Shown piece by piece: positions 5,680 through 13,294 of a stretch of 15,654 bases of DNA (position 1 is its first letter; each line of letters starts with the position of its first letter). This DNA is from Candidatus Caccocola faecipullorum (GTDB lineage: Bacteria > Synergistota > Synergistia > Synergistales > Synergistaceae): the NCBI GenBank assembly GCA_018716365.1, contig DVKA01000298.1, forward strand, positions 1 through 15,654, read 5' to 3'. Position numbers and translations under genes: made by a program. The notes under the pieces are model-generated. The model searched no databases and was not told where the DNA came from. It saw only the letters and a list, made by a program, of their open reading frames with translations.

Positions 5680-6735
5680 TTATTGGTTTAGAAGCTCTGC
5701 AAATTCTCGCATGACGATTTCCTCAAATTCGTCCATCGAACCGCGGCAGACGAACGCTCCTTTTTTGAAAACGATGAAGCCGTCGGGGCAGCCCGCCACG
5801 CCGAAATCCGCGCCTGCGGCCTCCTTCGGGCCGTTGACCTCGCATCCCATGACTGCAACCGTAACGCCGGGCGCGGCCGCGGGAGGCAGCAGATTTTTCA
5901 GCCGCGCGACGAGCTCTGCGACTTCGACGCGGCGGCGTCCGCAGGTCGGACAGCTCACAAGTTCCCAACCGCGGCTGCGAAGGCCGAGCGCCGCGAGTAT
6001 GTTGTAGCCCGTCTCAACCTCTTCCTCGCCCGGAGCTGTGAGGCTGACGCGCAGCGTGTCGCCCACTCCCTGCGAGAGCATGAGCGCGATTCCGGCCGCG
6101 CCCTTGACGATGCCGGAGTTGCCGTTGCCCGCCTCCGTTATGCCGACGTGAAGCGGGAACGGGTATTTGTTTGCGAGCAGGAGGTTAGCGCGCACTGTCT
6201 CCGCGACCGACGAAGATTTTGCCGAGATGATGACGTTTGAAAAGTTTTTGTCGAGCAGCAGCCGCAGCTGTTCTTCGACTGCAAGGACGAGCGCCGCTCC
6301 GCGGTCGCCGCCACAGCGCTCAAGCTGCGCGTTGTTGAGCGAGCCGCCGTTTGCGCCGATGCGTATGACGGTCCCGTTCGCCTCCGCAGCCGCGACGACT
6401 TCGGCTAGCCCCGCCGCGTGGCTCATGTTTCCCGGGTTGATGCGGACCGAGGGACAGCCCGCGTCGATGGCGGCGAGCGCGAGCCTGTGGTCGAAGTGTA
6501 TGTCGGCCATGAGCGTCAGCGGAGATTGTTTCACGAGCGCGGCGAAGGCCGACGCAAGCGCGATGTCGGGCAGCGCGACGCGCGCGAGCTCGCAGCCGGC
6601 GGCGGCGAGCCGCTCCGTCTCACACAAGCAGGCCGCGAGGTCTGTGAGCCGGCTCTTGAGCATACTCTCGACCCTGACGGGAGCGCCCCCTCCAATCTTC
6701 AATCCGTTTATCGTTACAGAGCGAGCGCTTCCCAT
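5680..6735 (-). CDS. ispG: 4-hydroxy-3-methylbut-2-en-1-yl diphosphate synthase (flavodoxin/ferredoxin-dependent)
   Basis: IspG carries out the penultimate MEP-pathway step, reducing methylerythritol cyclodiphosphate to HMBPP with a 4Fe-4S cluster. The 351-residue protein has the TIM-barrel part with ADIHFDHRLA (about 77-86) and VRINPGN (about 97-103). The cluster ligands follow: Cys262 and Cys265 in CPTCGR, Cys298 in MGCEVNGPKEA, and Glu305. This is the short bacterial form. Two departures from the motifs I know are NGPKEA instead of NGPGEA and SMLKS instead of SMTNT near the N-terminus; the key ligands are intact. The ATG at 6735 has GGAGG nine bases upstream. It lies 28 bases after rseP and is the last gene of the long envelope/isoprenoid string. 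No clear terminator follows it. Confidence 0.95.
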   Translation of the reverse strand: MGSARSVTINGLKIGGGAPVRVESMLKSRLTDLAACLCETERLAAAGCELARVALPDIALASAFAALVKQSPLTLMADIHFDHRLALAAIDAGCPSVRINPGNMSHAAGLAEVVAAAEANGTVIRIGANGGSLNNAQLERCGGDRGAALVLAVEEQLRLLLDKNFSNVIISAKSSSVAETVRANLLLANKYPFPLHVGITEAGNGNSGIVKGAAGIALMLSQGVGDTLRVSLTAPGEEEVETGYNILAALGLRSRGWELVSCPTCGRRRVEVAELVARLKNLLPPAAAPGVTVAVMGCEVNGPKEAAGADFGVAGCPDGFIVFKKGAFVCRGSMDEFEEIVMREFAELLNQ

Positions 6736-6763
6736 TTTTGTCAGCCTCCGTTGCAGTCTGGTT

Positions 6764-7819
6764 TTATAGGTTGGATAGGAACAGTCTGAAAATATCCTTG
6801 CCAGTGACGAGCACTATAAGCGCGATGAGCACGACGAAGCCGCCGTAATGGATTATCGTCTCGACCTTCTCGGGGACCTTGCGCCGCGTCACCATTTCGA
6901 TGAGTACGAAGACTATGCGTCCTCCGTCGAGCGCCGGGAACGGCAGCAGATTCAGCAGCCCGAGGTTGAGGTTGATGATGCCGAGAAAGCCGATAAAGGC
7001 CCAGAAGCCCGCTGTGAAGGCGTCGCCCGCCATCACGGCTATGCCGACAGGCCCCGTGACGTCTGCGCGTATCTGCCCGGTGACGGTCAGCCACAGGCTT
7101 TTGAGTATAGTTACGCTCATGCTCCACGAGTAGCTGAACGACGCCCGCAGCGCTTCAAGGAACGGATATTTCTTGTAAGGCGGCTGTACGCCGAGCAGCC
7201 TTCCGCCCGCTTGCTCAGAATAGGGGATCTCTATGGAAAGTTTCTTTTCTTCTCCGCCGCGCGATATGACGATCTCAAATTCGTCGCCGGTCTTGCTTTC
7301 GCTGCGGAGCGTTTTCTGTATGTCCACCCATCTGTCGAGCGGCTTGCCGTCGATGCTTTTGATTATGTCACCGCTTTTCAGCCCCGCCGTGTAGGCCGGG
7401 GTGTTTTCCATGATATTGCCGAGCTGCGGCGCGCTCATGTCGTAAGCGCCGTTTCCTGCGAGATAGAAGGCCGTGAGCAGCCACGCGAGCGCTATGTTCA
7501 CAAACGCGCCTGCGCCCATTATCAGCATACGCTCCCACGGTTTTTTGTTCGCAAGCGAGCGGCTCGGGTCGAAGCCCGGCTCCTTCGGCTCAGAATCGTC
7601 GTCCGCGTCCTCGCCTTCAAGCTTCACGTAGCCGCCTATCGGAAAAGCGCGGAAAGAATACTGAGTTTCGCCCTTCTTACGGTGCCACAGTTCCGGCCCC
7701 ATGCCGAAGGAAAACTCGTGCACGAGCACGCCGCGGAAGCGCGCCGCGAGGAAATGGCCTCCTTCGTGCGAGATGACGCAGATGCCTATCACTATCAGGA
7801 AAGATATTAAACTAATCAA
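6764..7819 (-). CDS. rseP: RseP-type site-2 intramembrane zinc metalloprotease
   Basis: RseP cleaves transmembrane segments of substrates such as anti-sigma factors and leftover signal peptides inside the inner membrane. The 351 residues show a first hydrophobic segment carrying HEGGH (18-22, the zinc-binding HExxH). A second membrane segment is at about 98-122 and a PDZ domain at about 130-210. TGPVGI is at 255-260. The third catalytic motif, NLLPFPALDGGR, spans 290-301 with the zinc-ligand Asp298, and a last membrane segment is at about 326-340. It has one PDZ domain, whereas the E. coli protein has two. The start is TTG with GGAGG nine bases upstream, and it overlaps the dxr stop codon by 4 bases (TTGA), implying translational coupling. 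Its natural substrate here is unknown; the single-pass protein at 646-1248 is one candidate. Confidence 0.94.
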   Translation of the reverse strand: MISLISFLIVIGICVISHEGGHFLAARFRGVLVHEFSFGMGPELWHRKKGETQYSFRAFPIGGYVKLEGEDADDDSEPKEPGFDPSRSLANKKPWERMLIMGAGAFVNIALAWLLTAFYLAGNGAYDMSAPQLGNIMENTPAYTAGLKSGDIIKSIDGKPLDRWVDIQKTLRSESKTGDEFEIVISRGGEEKKLSIEIPYSEQAGGRLLGVQPPYKKYPFLEALRASFSYSWSMSVTILKSLWLTVTGQIRADVTGPVGIAVMAGDAFTAGFWAFIGFLGIINLNLGLLNLLPFPALDGGRIVFVLIEMVTRRKVPEKVETIIHYGGFVVLIALIVLVTGKDIFRLFLSNL

Positions 7820-8985
7820 CTATATATGCCTCCGCTGAGATTTTTACATTTTTCGCCGGCGGCGCGCCGTCCTTCTTCAACGAGCGAGACCGCCTCTTCG
7901 AGCGACGACGGCGCGCCGCCGCGGTATTCTTCGAGCACCGACGATATGACACGAGCAACGCCCGGGTATGAAATTTTTCCGTTCAGGAAATATTCGACAG
8001 CGCTTTCGTCGGCGCCTACAAGCAGAGCCGGGTATGCTCCGCCTCTGCGTCCTGCCTCTCGCGCGAGCGCAAAGCATGGGAAGCGTTTTTCATCTATTTC
8101 TCTGAACTGCAAATCCCACGAGGACGGCTCGACCGGAGAGAAGCCTTTCGCCTCAAGCGGCAACCTGCGCGGCCACGCTATCGCGGCGGCGGCGGGAAGC
8201 CTCATATCCGCCTGCGACAGAAGCAGCTTCGCCGTACCGTCTATGAACTCGACTACGCCGTGTATCTGAGACTTCGGATGTACGAGCGCGCCGACCTTTT
8301 CAGCCGGAAGACCGAAAAGCTGCATCGCCTCGATACACTCGATGCCCTTATTCATCAGTGTCGCGCTGTCTATCGTTATCTTCGGCCCCATCTTCCAGAC
8401 CGGGTGGTTGAGAGCTTCGGCTGCGGTTACCTTTTCCATCTGTTCCGCCGTGCAGTCGCGGAACGGGCCGCCAGACGCAGTGAGCCACACGCGCGAGACC
8501 TCGGCGTTCTCCGTGTCGCGCAGGCACTGCCACACGGCGCTGTGCTCGCTGTCTATCGGGCGCAGCTGCCCGCGCCGCTTCACGAGCGGCATGACCCATG
8601 GGCCGCCTACGACTATGCTTTCTTTATTTGCAAGCGATACGTCTATCCCGCGTTCGAGAGCCGCCTGGAGCGCCTTTATCGCCGTGATGCCCGACGACGC
8701 GAATACCGCGTGATCCACGCCCGCGTCAAGAACGACGTCGGTCAGCGCAGCCTCGCCCGTAAGGCAGACGAAGCCCTCCTCGTTCCACGCCGGATCGTCC
8801 GGCTCAGTCAGACAGAGGATTTTCGCGCCGTGACGGCGTCCGAGCGCCGCGAGCTTCTTCGCGTCGCGCCGTGCGGCGAGCGCCGTTATCTCGAAAATTT
8901 CAGGGAAGCGCGCGCATATATCGAGGACCGCGCCGCCGACGCTGCCCGTCGCTCCCGTTACCGCGAGGCGTATCCTTTCAGCCAC
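7816..8985 (-). CDS. dxr: 1-deoxy-D-xylulose 5-phosphate reductoisomerase
   Basis: Dxr makes methylerythritol phosphate from deoxyxylulose phosphate using NADPH, the committed step of the MEP isoprenoid pathway. The 389-residue protein has the nucleotide loop GATGSVG (11-17), ANKES (119-123), DSEHSA (145-150), TASGGPF (169-175), HPVWKMG (194-200) and DSATLMNKG with Glu217 (206-217) for metal and substrate. Length is normal. The start is GTG, placed immediately after the cdsA stop (TAAGTG) with only a weak GGTGG in front, so translation probably depends on ribosomes finishing cdsA. It overlaps rseP by 4 bases. Fosmidomycin targets this enzyme family. Confidence 0.96.
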   Translation of the reverse strand: MAERIRLAVTGATGSVGGAVLDICARFPEIFEITALAARRDAKKLAALGRRHGAKILCLTEPDDPAWNEEGFVCLTGEAALTDVVLDAGVDHAVFASSGITAIKALQAALERGIDVSLANKESIVVGGPWVMPLVKRRGQLRPIDSEHSAVWQCLRDTENAEVSRVWLTASGGPFRDCTAEQMEKVTAAEALNHPVWKMGPKITIDSATLMNKGIECIEAMQLFGLPAEKVGALVHPKSQIHGVVEFIDGTAKLLLSQADMRLPAAAAIAWPRRLPLEAKGFSPVEPSSWDLQFREIDEKRFPCFALAREAGRRGGAYPALLVGADESAVEYFLNGKISYPGVARVISSVLEEYRGGAPSSLEEAVSLVEEGRRAAGEKCKNLSGGIYS

Positions 8986-9819
8986 TTATCCCACCAGCTC
9001 GAAAATCACAAAAGCGAGCGTCCCGTTCACGAGTATGCTGTCGAACCTGTCGAGCATACCGCCGTGCCCCGGGATGATGTTTCCGGTATCCTTGACTCCG
9101 GCCTCGCGTTTGAGCACCGATTCGCCCAAATCTCCGAGCTGTCCGGCGACTCCGCAGAGAAGGCCGAGCAGAAGCAGCGGCAGCGGCGGGAAGGAAAATA
9201 TCAGCGCGAGCAGGCCGCCGCACATGAAGCTCGCCGCAGCGCCGCCTGCAAAGCCTTCCCACGTTTTATGCGGGCTCACCTGGCTGCACAGCGGCGTCTT
9301 GCCGAAATGGCTGCCGGTAAAGTACGCCGCGACGTCGCAGCACCATGTGCAGAAAAATAGCGTGAGCAGGAAAATCGCGCCGTGCTCGCGCGCGCGTATG
9401 AGCATCATGAAGGTCCACGGCAGGACTATGTAGGCGATGCCGCCGACCGTCGCGCCGACGGAGGCGAGCGCGTCGCTCTCGGAAGAGACCTGACGGCGCA
9501 TGACCTCCAGGAAGAGGGCGATAAGGGCTATGGCGGAAATCGAGCAGAGTATCGCGGTGAGGTCCATAAGGCCGAACGACGTGCCGAAAAGTATAAAGAC
9601 CGCGGAGCCCATTACGAGAAGCGGCGACGAGTGAACGCGCGGCGACTGCAGTTTATAGAACTCCCAGAGCGAGAAGAGCGCCGCCGCCGAGGCGATGAGA
9701 TCCCACACGAAGCCTCCGAGTATGACGCCGCCCACTATCGCGAGTACGATAAAAACGCTGCTGAACGCCCGAAGCTGTATGTCGGGACTTGAATTGAAAA
9801 ATTCCTTAAGCTTTTCCAT
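8986..9819 (-). CDS. cdsA: Phosphatidate cytidylyltransferase (CDP-diglyceride synthase)
   Basis: CdsA converts phosphatidate and CTP to CDP-diacylglycerol in the inner membrane, feeding all phospholipid synthesis. The 277 residues contain about seven or eight hydrophobic segments. They also carry the complete family signature at 234-260: SVLKR, KD, then PGHGGMLDRFD. The upstream HKTWEGF motif (184-190) is also present. The ATG at 9819 lies inside the end of uppS, a 14-base overlap in another frame. The order uppS, cdsA, dxr, rseP is close to the classical proteobacterial cluster. Confidence 0.96.
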   Translation of the reverse strand: MEKLKEFFNSSPDIQLRAFSSVFIVLAIVGGVILGGFVWDLIASAAALFSLWEFYKLQSPRVHSSPLLVMGSAVFILFGTSFGLMDLTAILCSISAIALIALFLEVMRRQVSSESDALASVGATVGGIAYIVLPWTFMMLIRAREHGAIFLLTLFFCTWCCDVAAYFTGSHFGKTPLCSQVSPHKTWEGFAGGAAASFMCGGLLALIFSFPPLPLLLLGLLCGVAGQLGDLGESVLKREAGVKDTGNIIPGHGGMLDRFDSILVNGTLAFVIFELVG

Positions 9820-10498
9820 AGCGCCGCTCCCTTTCGTAATAATCTCCGACCGCGTCGAGAAGATCCTGCTTGTCGAAATCGGGCCAGTATTTTTCGGTGA
9901 AATAATATTCGCTGTACGCGCTCTGCCAGAGCCAGAAGTTCGAGAGACGCAGCTCGCCGCTTGTTCGTATGATCAGGTCGGGATCAGGCACGTCAGGAAG
10001 ATAAAGATATTTCTGAAGCGTCTCTTCTGTCACCGGCCCGCTCTCGCCAGTTGCAAGCATTTTATTGACCGCGTCTATAATTTCGCGCCGCCCTCCGTAA
10101 TTGACGCAGGTGATCAGCTGCGTGCCGCAGAACTTTTTCGTCTTCTCCGCAGTCTCGTCGAGTATGGCTACTATATCATGTGGCAGCGCCGTCAGCTCTC
10201 CCGCGAACCGCAGCCGCACTTCCTCCTTGCACAGCTCTTCAAGTTTCGAGCGCAGGTAGTAGCGGAAGAGCCCCATCAGGCCGAGGACCTCGCCGCGCGG
10301 GCGCTTCCAGTTTTCAGTCGAGAAGGCGTAGAGCGAAATGTAGGGAATGCCGAGCTCCTTCGCGGCGCGCACCGTGCGCTCTACGGCCTTTACCCCGGCA
10401 TGGTGTCCCATGACGCGCGGCAGTCCGCGCGACTTCGCCCAGCGTCCGTTGCCGTCCATTATTATCGCTACGTGTTCTAGTTTCTTTTTAGCTTCCAT
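9806..10498 (-). CDS. uppS: Undecaprenyl diphosphate synthase (isoprenyl transferase, cis type)
   Basis: UppS adds eight isopentenyl units to farnesyl diphosphate to make the C55 lipid carrier for cell-wall and glycan precursors. Landmarks are IIMDGNGRWA with the catalytic Asp near residue 15, the HHAG turn, LYAFSTENW, NYGGRREI, and DLIIRTSGELRLSNF with the EYYF segment near the C-terminus. About 230 residues is normal length. I use ATG at 10498. The in-frame TTG at 10504 would add two residues and has an over-short spacer from the nearest purine-rich stretch. Eight bases separate the ATG from the end of the uracil-DNA glycosylase gene, and cdsA begins inside its 3' end. The product supplies the WecA-like enzyme encoded upstream. 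Confidence 0.95.
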   Translation of the reverse strand: MEAKKKLEHVAIIMDGNGRWAKSRGLPRVMGHHAGVKAVERTVRAAKELGIPYISLYAFSTENWKRPRGEVLGLMGLFRYYLRSKLEELCKEEVRLRFAGELTALPHDIVAILDETAEKTKKFCGTQLITCVNYGGRREIIDAVNKMLATGESGPVTEETLQKYLYLPDVPDPDLIIRTSGELRLSNFWLWQSAYSEYYFTEKYWPDFDKQDLLDAVGDYYERERRYGKA

Positions 10499-10505
10499 TT
10501 TCAAT

Positions 10506-11168
10506 TTATCCGAACTTTATGGAATCCAGCGTACCGGTCCGCTTTACGGCCTCCCACTGGCGTTTTACCTCCTGGATGTCGATCCAAGTCAGATGCTTCG
10601 GGCTGCCCTCTTTCGAGCTCGCGTTGCGCAGCAGGTAGCTCGGGTGGAACATCGGCATGACTGCAGCGCCGCGCCACTCGAACCAGCGCCCGCGCAGCTT
10701 CGTTATGCCCTCGCTGGTCTGGAGTATCCAGCGCGTCGGCGTGTTGCCGAGCAGCACGATCAGCATCGGCTCGATAAGCATTATCTGCGTCTGGAGATGG
10801 CGTCCGCACATCACGCTTTCTTCCGGTGTAGGGACGCGGTTTCCCGGCGGACGGCATTTGACTATGTTCGTTATATAAACTTCCTTGCGGCTGATGCCGG
10901 CGGCGTTCAGTATCTGAGTGAGTAGCTGGCCCGCGCGCCCGACGAACGGCAGCCCCTGCTCGTCCTCGTCTGCGCCCGGCCCTTCGCCGATGAACATCAG
11001 GCTGCTTTTCGGATCGCCGTCGCCGAACACAACCTTCGTGCGCGTCTCCGCGAGCGGGCAGGCGGCGCAGGCGAGCGTATTTTTCCGCGCCTCTTCCCAG
11101 AGCGTACGCTTCGCTGCGGCGCGCTCTTCCGGCGAAAGTTTCAGAAGCACTTCCCTCTCTTCGCTCAC
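10506..11168 (-). CDS. udg: Type-4 uracil-DNA glycosylase (4Fe-4S, UDGa)
   Basis: This enzyme removes uracil from DNA to start base-excision repair of deaminated cytosine. The 220-residue protein has the family-4 motif [20 protein letters not shown] (61-80) with the active-site region, and HPSYLLRN (175-182). Four cluster cysteines are at 34, 37, 105 and 121, spaced C-x2-C-x67-C-x15-C. Proteins of this group are widespread in thermophiles and many anaerobes. The GTG start overlaps the upstream stop codon by 4 bases (GTGA), with GGAGG seven bases in front. A repair gene in an envelope operon suggests operon membership by coupling rather than shared function. Confidence 0.95.
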   Translation of the reverse strand: MSEEREVLLKLSPEERAAAKRTLWEEARKNTLACAACPLAETRTKVVFGDGDPKSSLMFIGEGPGADEDEQGLPFVGRAGQLLTQILNAAGISRKEVYITNIVKCRPPGNRVPTPEESVMCGRHLQTQIMLIEPMLIVLLGNTPTRWILQTSEGITKLRGRWFEWRGAAVMPMFHPSYLLRNASSKEGSPKHLTWIDIQEVKRQWEAVKRTGTLDSIKFG

Positions 11169-12001
11169 ACTACCACCTCCGCTATGACTACGTTGACGCT
11201 CTTGACGTCGAGCCCGGTAAAGTACCGCAGGCTCGCGGCTATGCGCTCCTTGACGAGCACCGCGACTCCGATGAGGTTTTTATCGCCTACCGTGACTGTG
11301 AGCTTGAGATCTATCGACAGAGTCTCTTCCTCGCCTGGCGACGCCTTGACCTCGTTGACCTTGACGACCTGAGCCGTGCGTCCCGCTATGAACGAAGCCA
11401 GCTGCTCGATCGCCTCCGTCTCTATATGCACTTCGCCGTAAAAGCTGAACGGCGGGCGGACGATGGTCTTCTCGCCCTCGTGCTTGTCCTTCGATTTCCA
11501 GAATACGCGAAGCTGTCCAACGAGCTTTCCAGCAAAATTTTTGCGCACCAGCACGTGCGAGACCGGAATGACGTGCTGTCCCTTGCCGAAGCGTTCGCGC
11601 CGCGCCTTGACTATTTCTTCCGGCGTAGCGACGTCTTCTATGTGGACTATCTGTTCAGGCGCCGGGAGGTCGAGTTTTTTCAGAATCTTCAGCGCCATGT
11701 TGTCCGAGGTCGCTATGACCATGACCGAACAAGGAGCGACGGAACGGAAATATGCGACGACTTCGCGGCGGTGGTCGTCGAACTCAAATAGCGCGCGGCG
11801 TATCGCGCTTATCTGGTTGCGCTCGGATTTCGCGCTCTTACCGCAGACGATGCTCCCCTTGTGTATTACAAGGCCGTCGTCGATTATGAAATCGGCGTTG
11901 ACGAGCGAGGCGACGAGCTGCGCGCGCTGGCTCTTGCCGGTCCCTGCGGGGCCGACGAATGCGGACGTTTTTACTCCGGGGATGAAGGCGCCGCCCGCCA
12001 T
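11165..12001 (-). CDS. P-loop NTPase with C-terminal Asp23/Gls24-like domain
   Basis: The 278 residues fall into two parts. The N-terminal part (about 10-180) has a Walker A GPAGTGKS (17-24) and an acidic FIIDDG (about 38-43) that could help bind metal; VMVIATSD (about 93-100) looks like a beta-strand of the same fold. The C-terminal part (about 187-278) resembles the small Asp23/Gls24 (DUF322) envelope-stress domain: [19 protein letters not shown], then [12 protein letters not shown], then an amphipathic helix and [16 protein letters not shown]. No signal peptide or membrane segment is seen. ATG at 12001 follows the murA stop directly (TAGATG), with GGAG three bases away. The GKS/DDG layout loosely recalls HPr kinase, so kinase activity is an alternative. 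The reaction and partners are unknown; the location beside murA points to cell-envelope work, as inference. Confidence 0.75.
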   Translation of the reverse strand: MAGGAFIPGVKTSAFVGPAGTGKSQRAQLVASLVNADFIIDDGLVIHKGSIVCGKSAKSERNQISAIRRALFEFDDHRREVVAYFRSVAPCSVMVIATSDNMALKILKKLDLPAPEQIVHIEDVATPEEIVKARRERFGKGQHVIPVSHVLVRKNFAGKLVGQLRVFWKSKDKHEGEKTIVRPPFSFYGEVHIETEAIEQLASFIAGRTAQVVKVNEVKASPGEEETLSIDLKLTVTVGDKNLIGVAVLVKERIAASLRYFTGLDVKSVNVVIAEVVV

Positions 12002-13294
12002 CTACTCCACCACCGGCTCGGCTATCTCTATTTCAGCTCCGAGCGAACGGAACTTTCCGACGAGCCCCTCGTAGCCGCGCCACACGTGTTCGAGGCCGCG
12101 CACCGTCGTTTTCCCCTCCGCCGCAAGGCCGAGCATGATGAGCGCGGCTCCGGCGCGCAGGTTCGACGAGAGCACCTCGGCCCCGTTGAGCCTGCTTACG
12201 CCCGTGACGATGGCTACGTTGTCCTGCACCTCTATCTTCGCGCCCATCTTTCTGAATTCGTCGATGTGCAGCAGCCGCGAGTCGAAGACGCTCTCGTGTA
12301 TGACGCTGTTTCCGTTGGCAAGCGTCAGCAGCGCCATCATCTGAGGCTGCGTGTCGGTCGGGAAGCCAGGATATGGCAGAGTCTTGACTGTGACGCCCTG
12401 GAGCGGCCCGTTCCATTTTGCGGTTATCTCTCCGTTGAATACGTCGATGTCCGCGCCGGCCTCATCCATCTTGTTGAGGACTGATTCAAGAAATTCCGGC
12501 GCGATGCCGCGCACGGTGACGCAGCCCTTTGTTATGACGCCGGCCATGAGGTAGGTAGCCGCCTCTATACGGTCGGGGATTATCTCGCCGCTCGCCGAGT
12601 GCAGCTCGTTCATGCCTGTTATGCGTATCGTCTCCGTGCCGTCGCCCTTTATCTGGACTCCCATGAGACGCAGGATTTCCGCGAGGTTGGAGATCTCCGG
12701 CTCTTTCGCGGCGTTTTCTATAAATGTCGTGCCATCTGCAAGCGACGCCGCCATCATTAAATTTTCCGTCGCTCCGACCGACGGGAAGTCGAGCGTTATC
12801 GTCGCGCCCTTCAGCCGCCCCGCGGTCGCGGTCACGGCTCCGCCCTTCAGCTCTATGTCAGCGCCCATCTTCGCAAGCCCTTTGAGATGGAAGTCGAGCG
12901 GGCGGCTTCCGAGGTCGCATCCGCCCGGAAGCGGCATTACCGCGCGCCCGCATCGTGCGGTGAGCGGCCCGAGAACGAGCGACGAGGCGCGCATTTTGCG
13001 CACGAGCTCCACCGGCGTCTCGCACTCTATTTCGTCCGGCACGCTTATCGTCATGCAGCCGTTTTCAAAATCCACCTCCGCGCCCAGATGGCACAGCAGG
13101 CGGCACATTGTCTGAATGTCGTAAAGGTCTGGCACGCCTTCGAGGCGCAGGCTCTGCCCGCGCAGCAGTATCGCGGCGGCCATGACGGGGAGCGCCGCGT
13201 TTTTCGCGCCCTGTACGTTTATAGTGCCGGCGAGCGGTTTGCCGCCCGTCAGCGTCATTTCGTCAGCGAATCTCTTCTCTCCGTGCATCCCCAT
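12002..13294 (-). CDS. murA: UDP-N-acetylglucosamine 1-carboxyvinyltransferase
   Basis: MurA transfers enolpyruvate from PEP to UDP-GlcNAc, the first committed step of peptidoglycan synthesis in the cytoplasm. The 430-residue protein has the substrate loop NVQGAKNAALP with Lys31 and the mobile-loop catalytic cysteine, Cys126, in PGGCDLGSRP. The cysteine form is normally fosfomycin-sensitive. Other landmarks are FPSVGATENLMMAA and PGFPTDTQPQMMALL. ATG at 13294 follows the wecB stop directly (TAAATG); AGGAG is 15 bases upstream. A second ATG two codons on is possible. Coupling to wecB and to the P-loop/Asp23-like gene is tight. Confidence 0.96.
   Translation of the reverse strand: MGMHGEKRFADEMTLTGGKPLAGTINVQGAKNAALPVMAAAILLRGQSLRLEGVPDLYDIQTMCRLLCHLGAEVDFENGCMTISVPDEIECETPVELVRKMRASSLVLGPLTARCGRAVMPLPGGCDLGSRPLDFHLKGLAKMGADIELKGGAVTATAGRLKGATITLDFPSVGATENLMMAASLADGTTFIENAAKEPEISNLAEILRLMGVQIKGDGTETIRITGMNELHSASGEIIPDRIEAATYLMAGVITKGCVTVRGIAPEFLESVLNKMDEAGADIDVFNGEITAKWNGPLQGVTVKTLPYPGFPTDTQPQMMALLTLANGNSVIHESVFDSRLLHIDEFRKMGAKIEVQDNVAIVTGVSRLNGAEVLSSNLRAGAALIMLGLAAEGKTTVRGLEHVWRGYEGLVGKFRSLGAEIEIAEPVVE

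Noticed and set aside
6848..7810. Plus-strand open reading frame of 320 codons opposite rseP; similar long frames at 671-1645, 3392-4267, 4927-5580 and 8260-9360
   Set aside because: All are antisense to well-supported genes and have shadow-frame composition. No Shine-Dalgarno or family motif supports them.
11165..12001. Calling the P-loop protein an HPr kinase
   Set aside because: The GKS followed by an acidic DDG is only a loose resemblance. No HPr-kinase signature or partner HPr gene is visible, and the C-terminal domain is Asp23-like.
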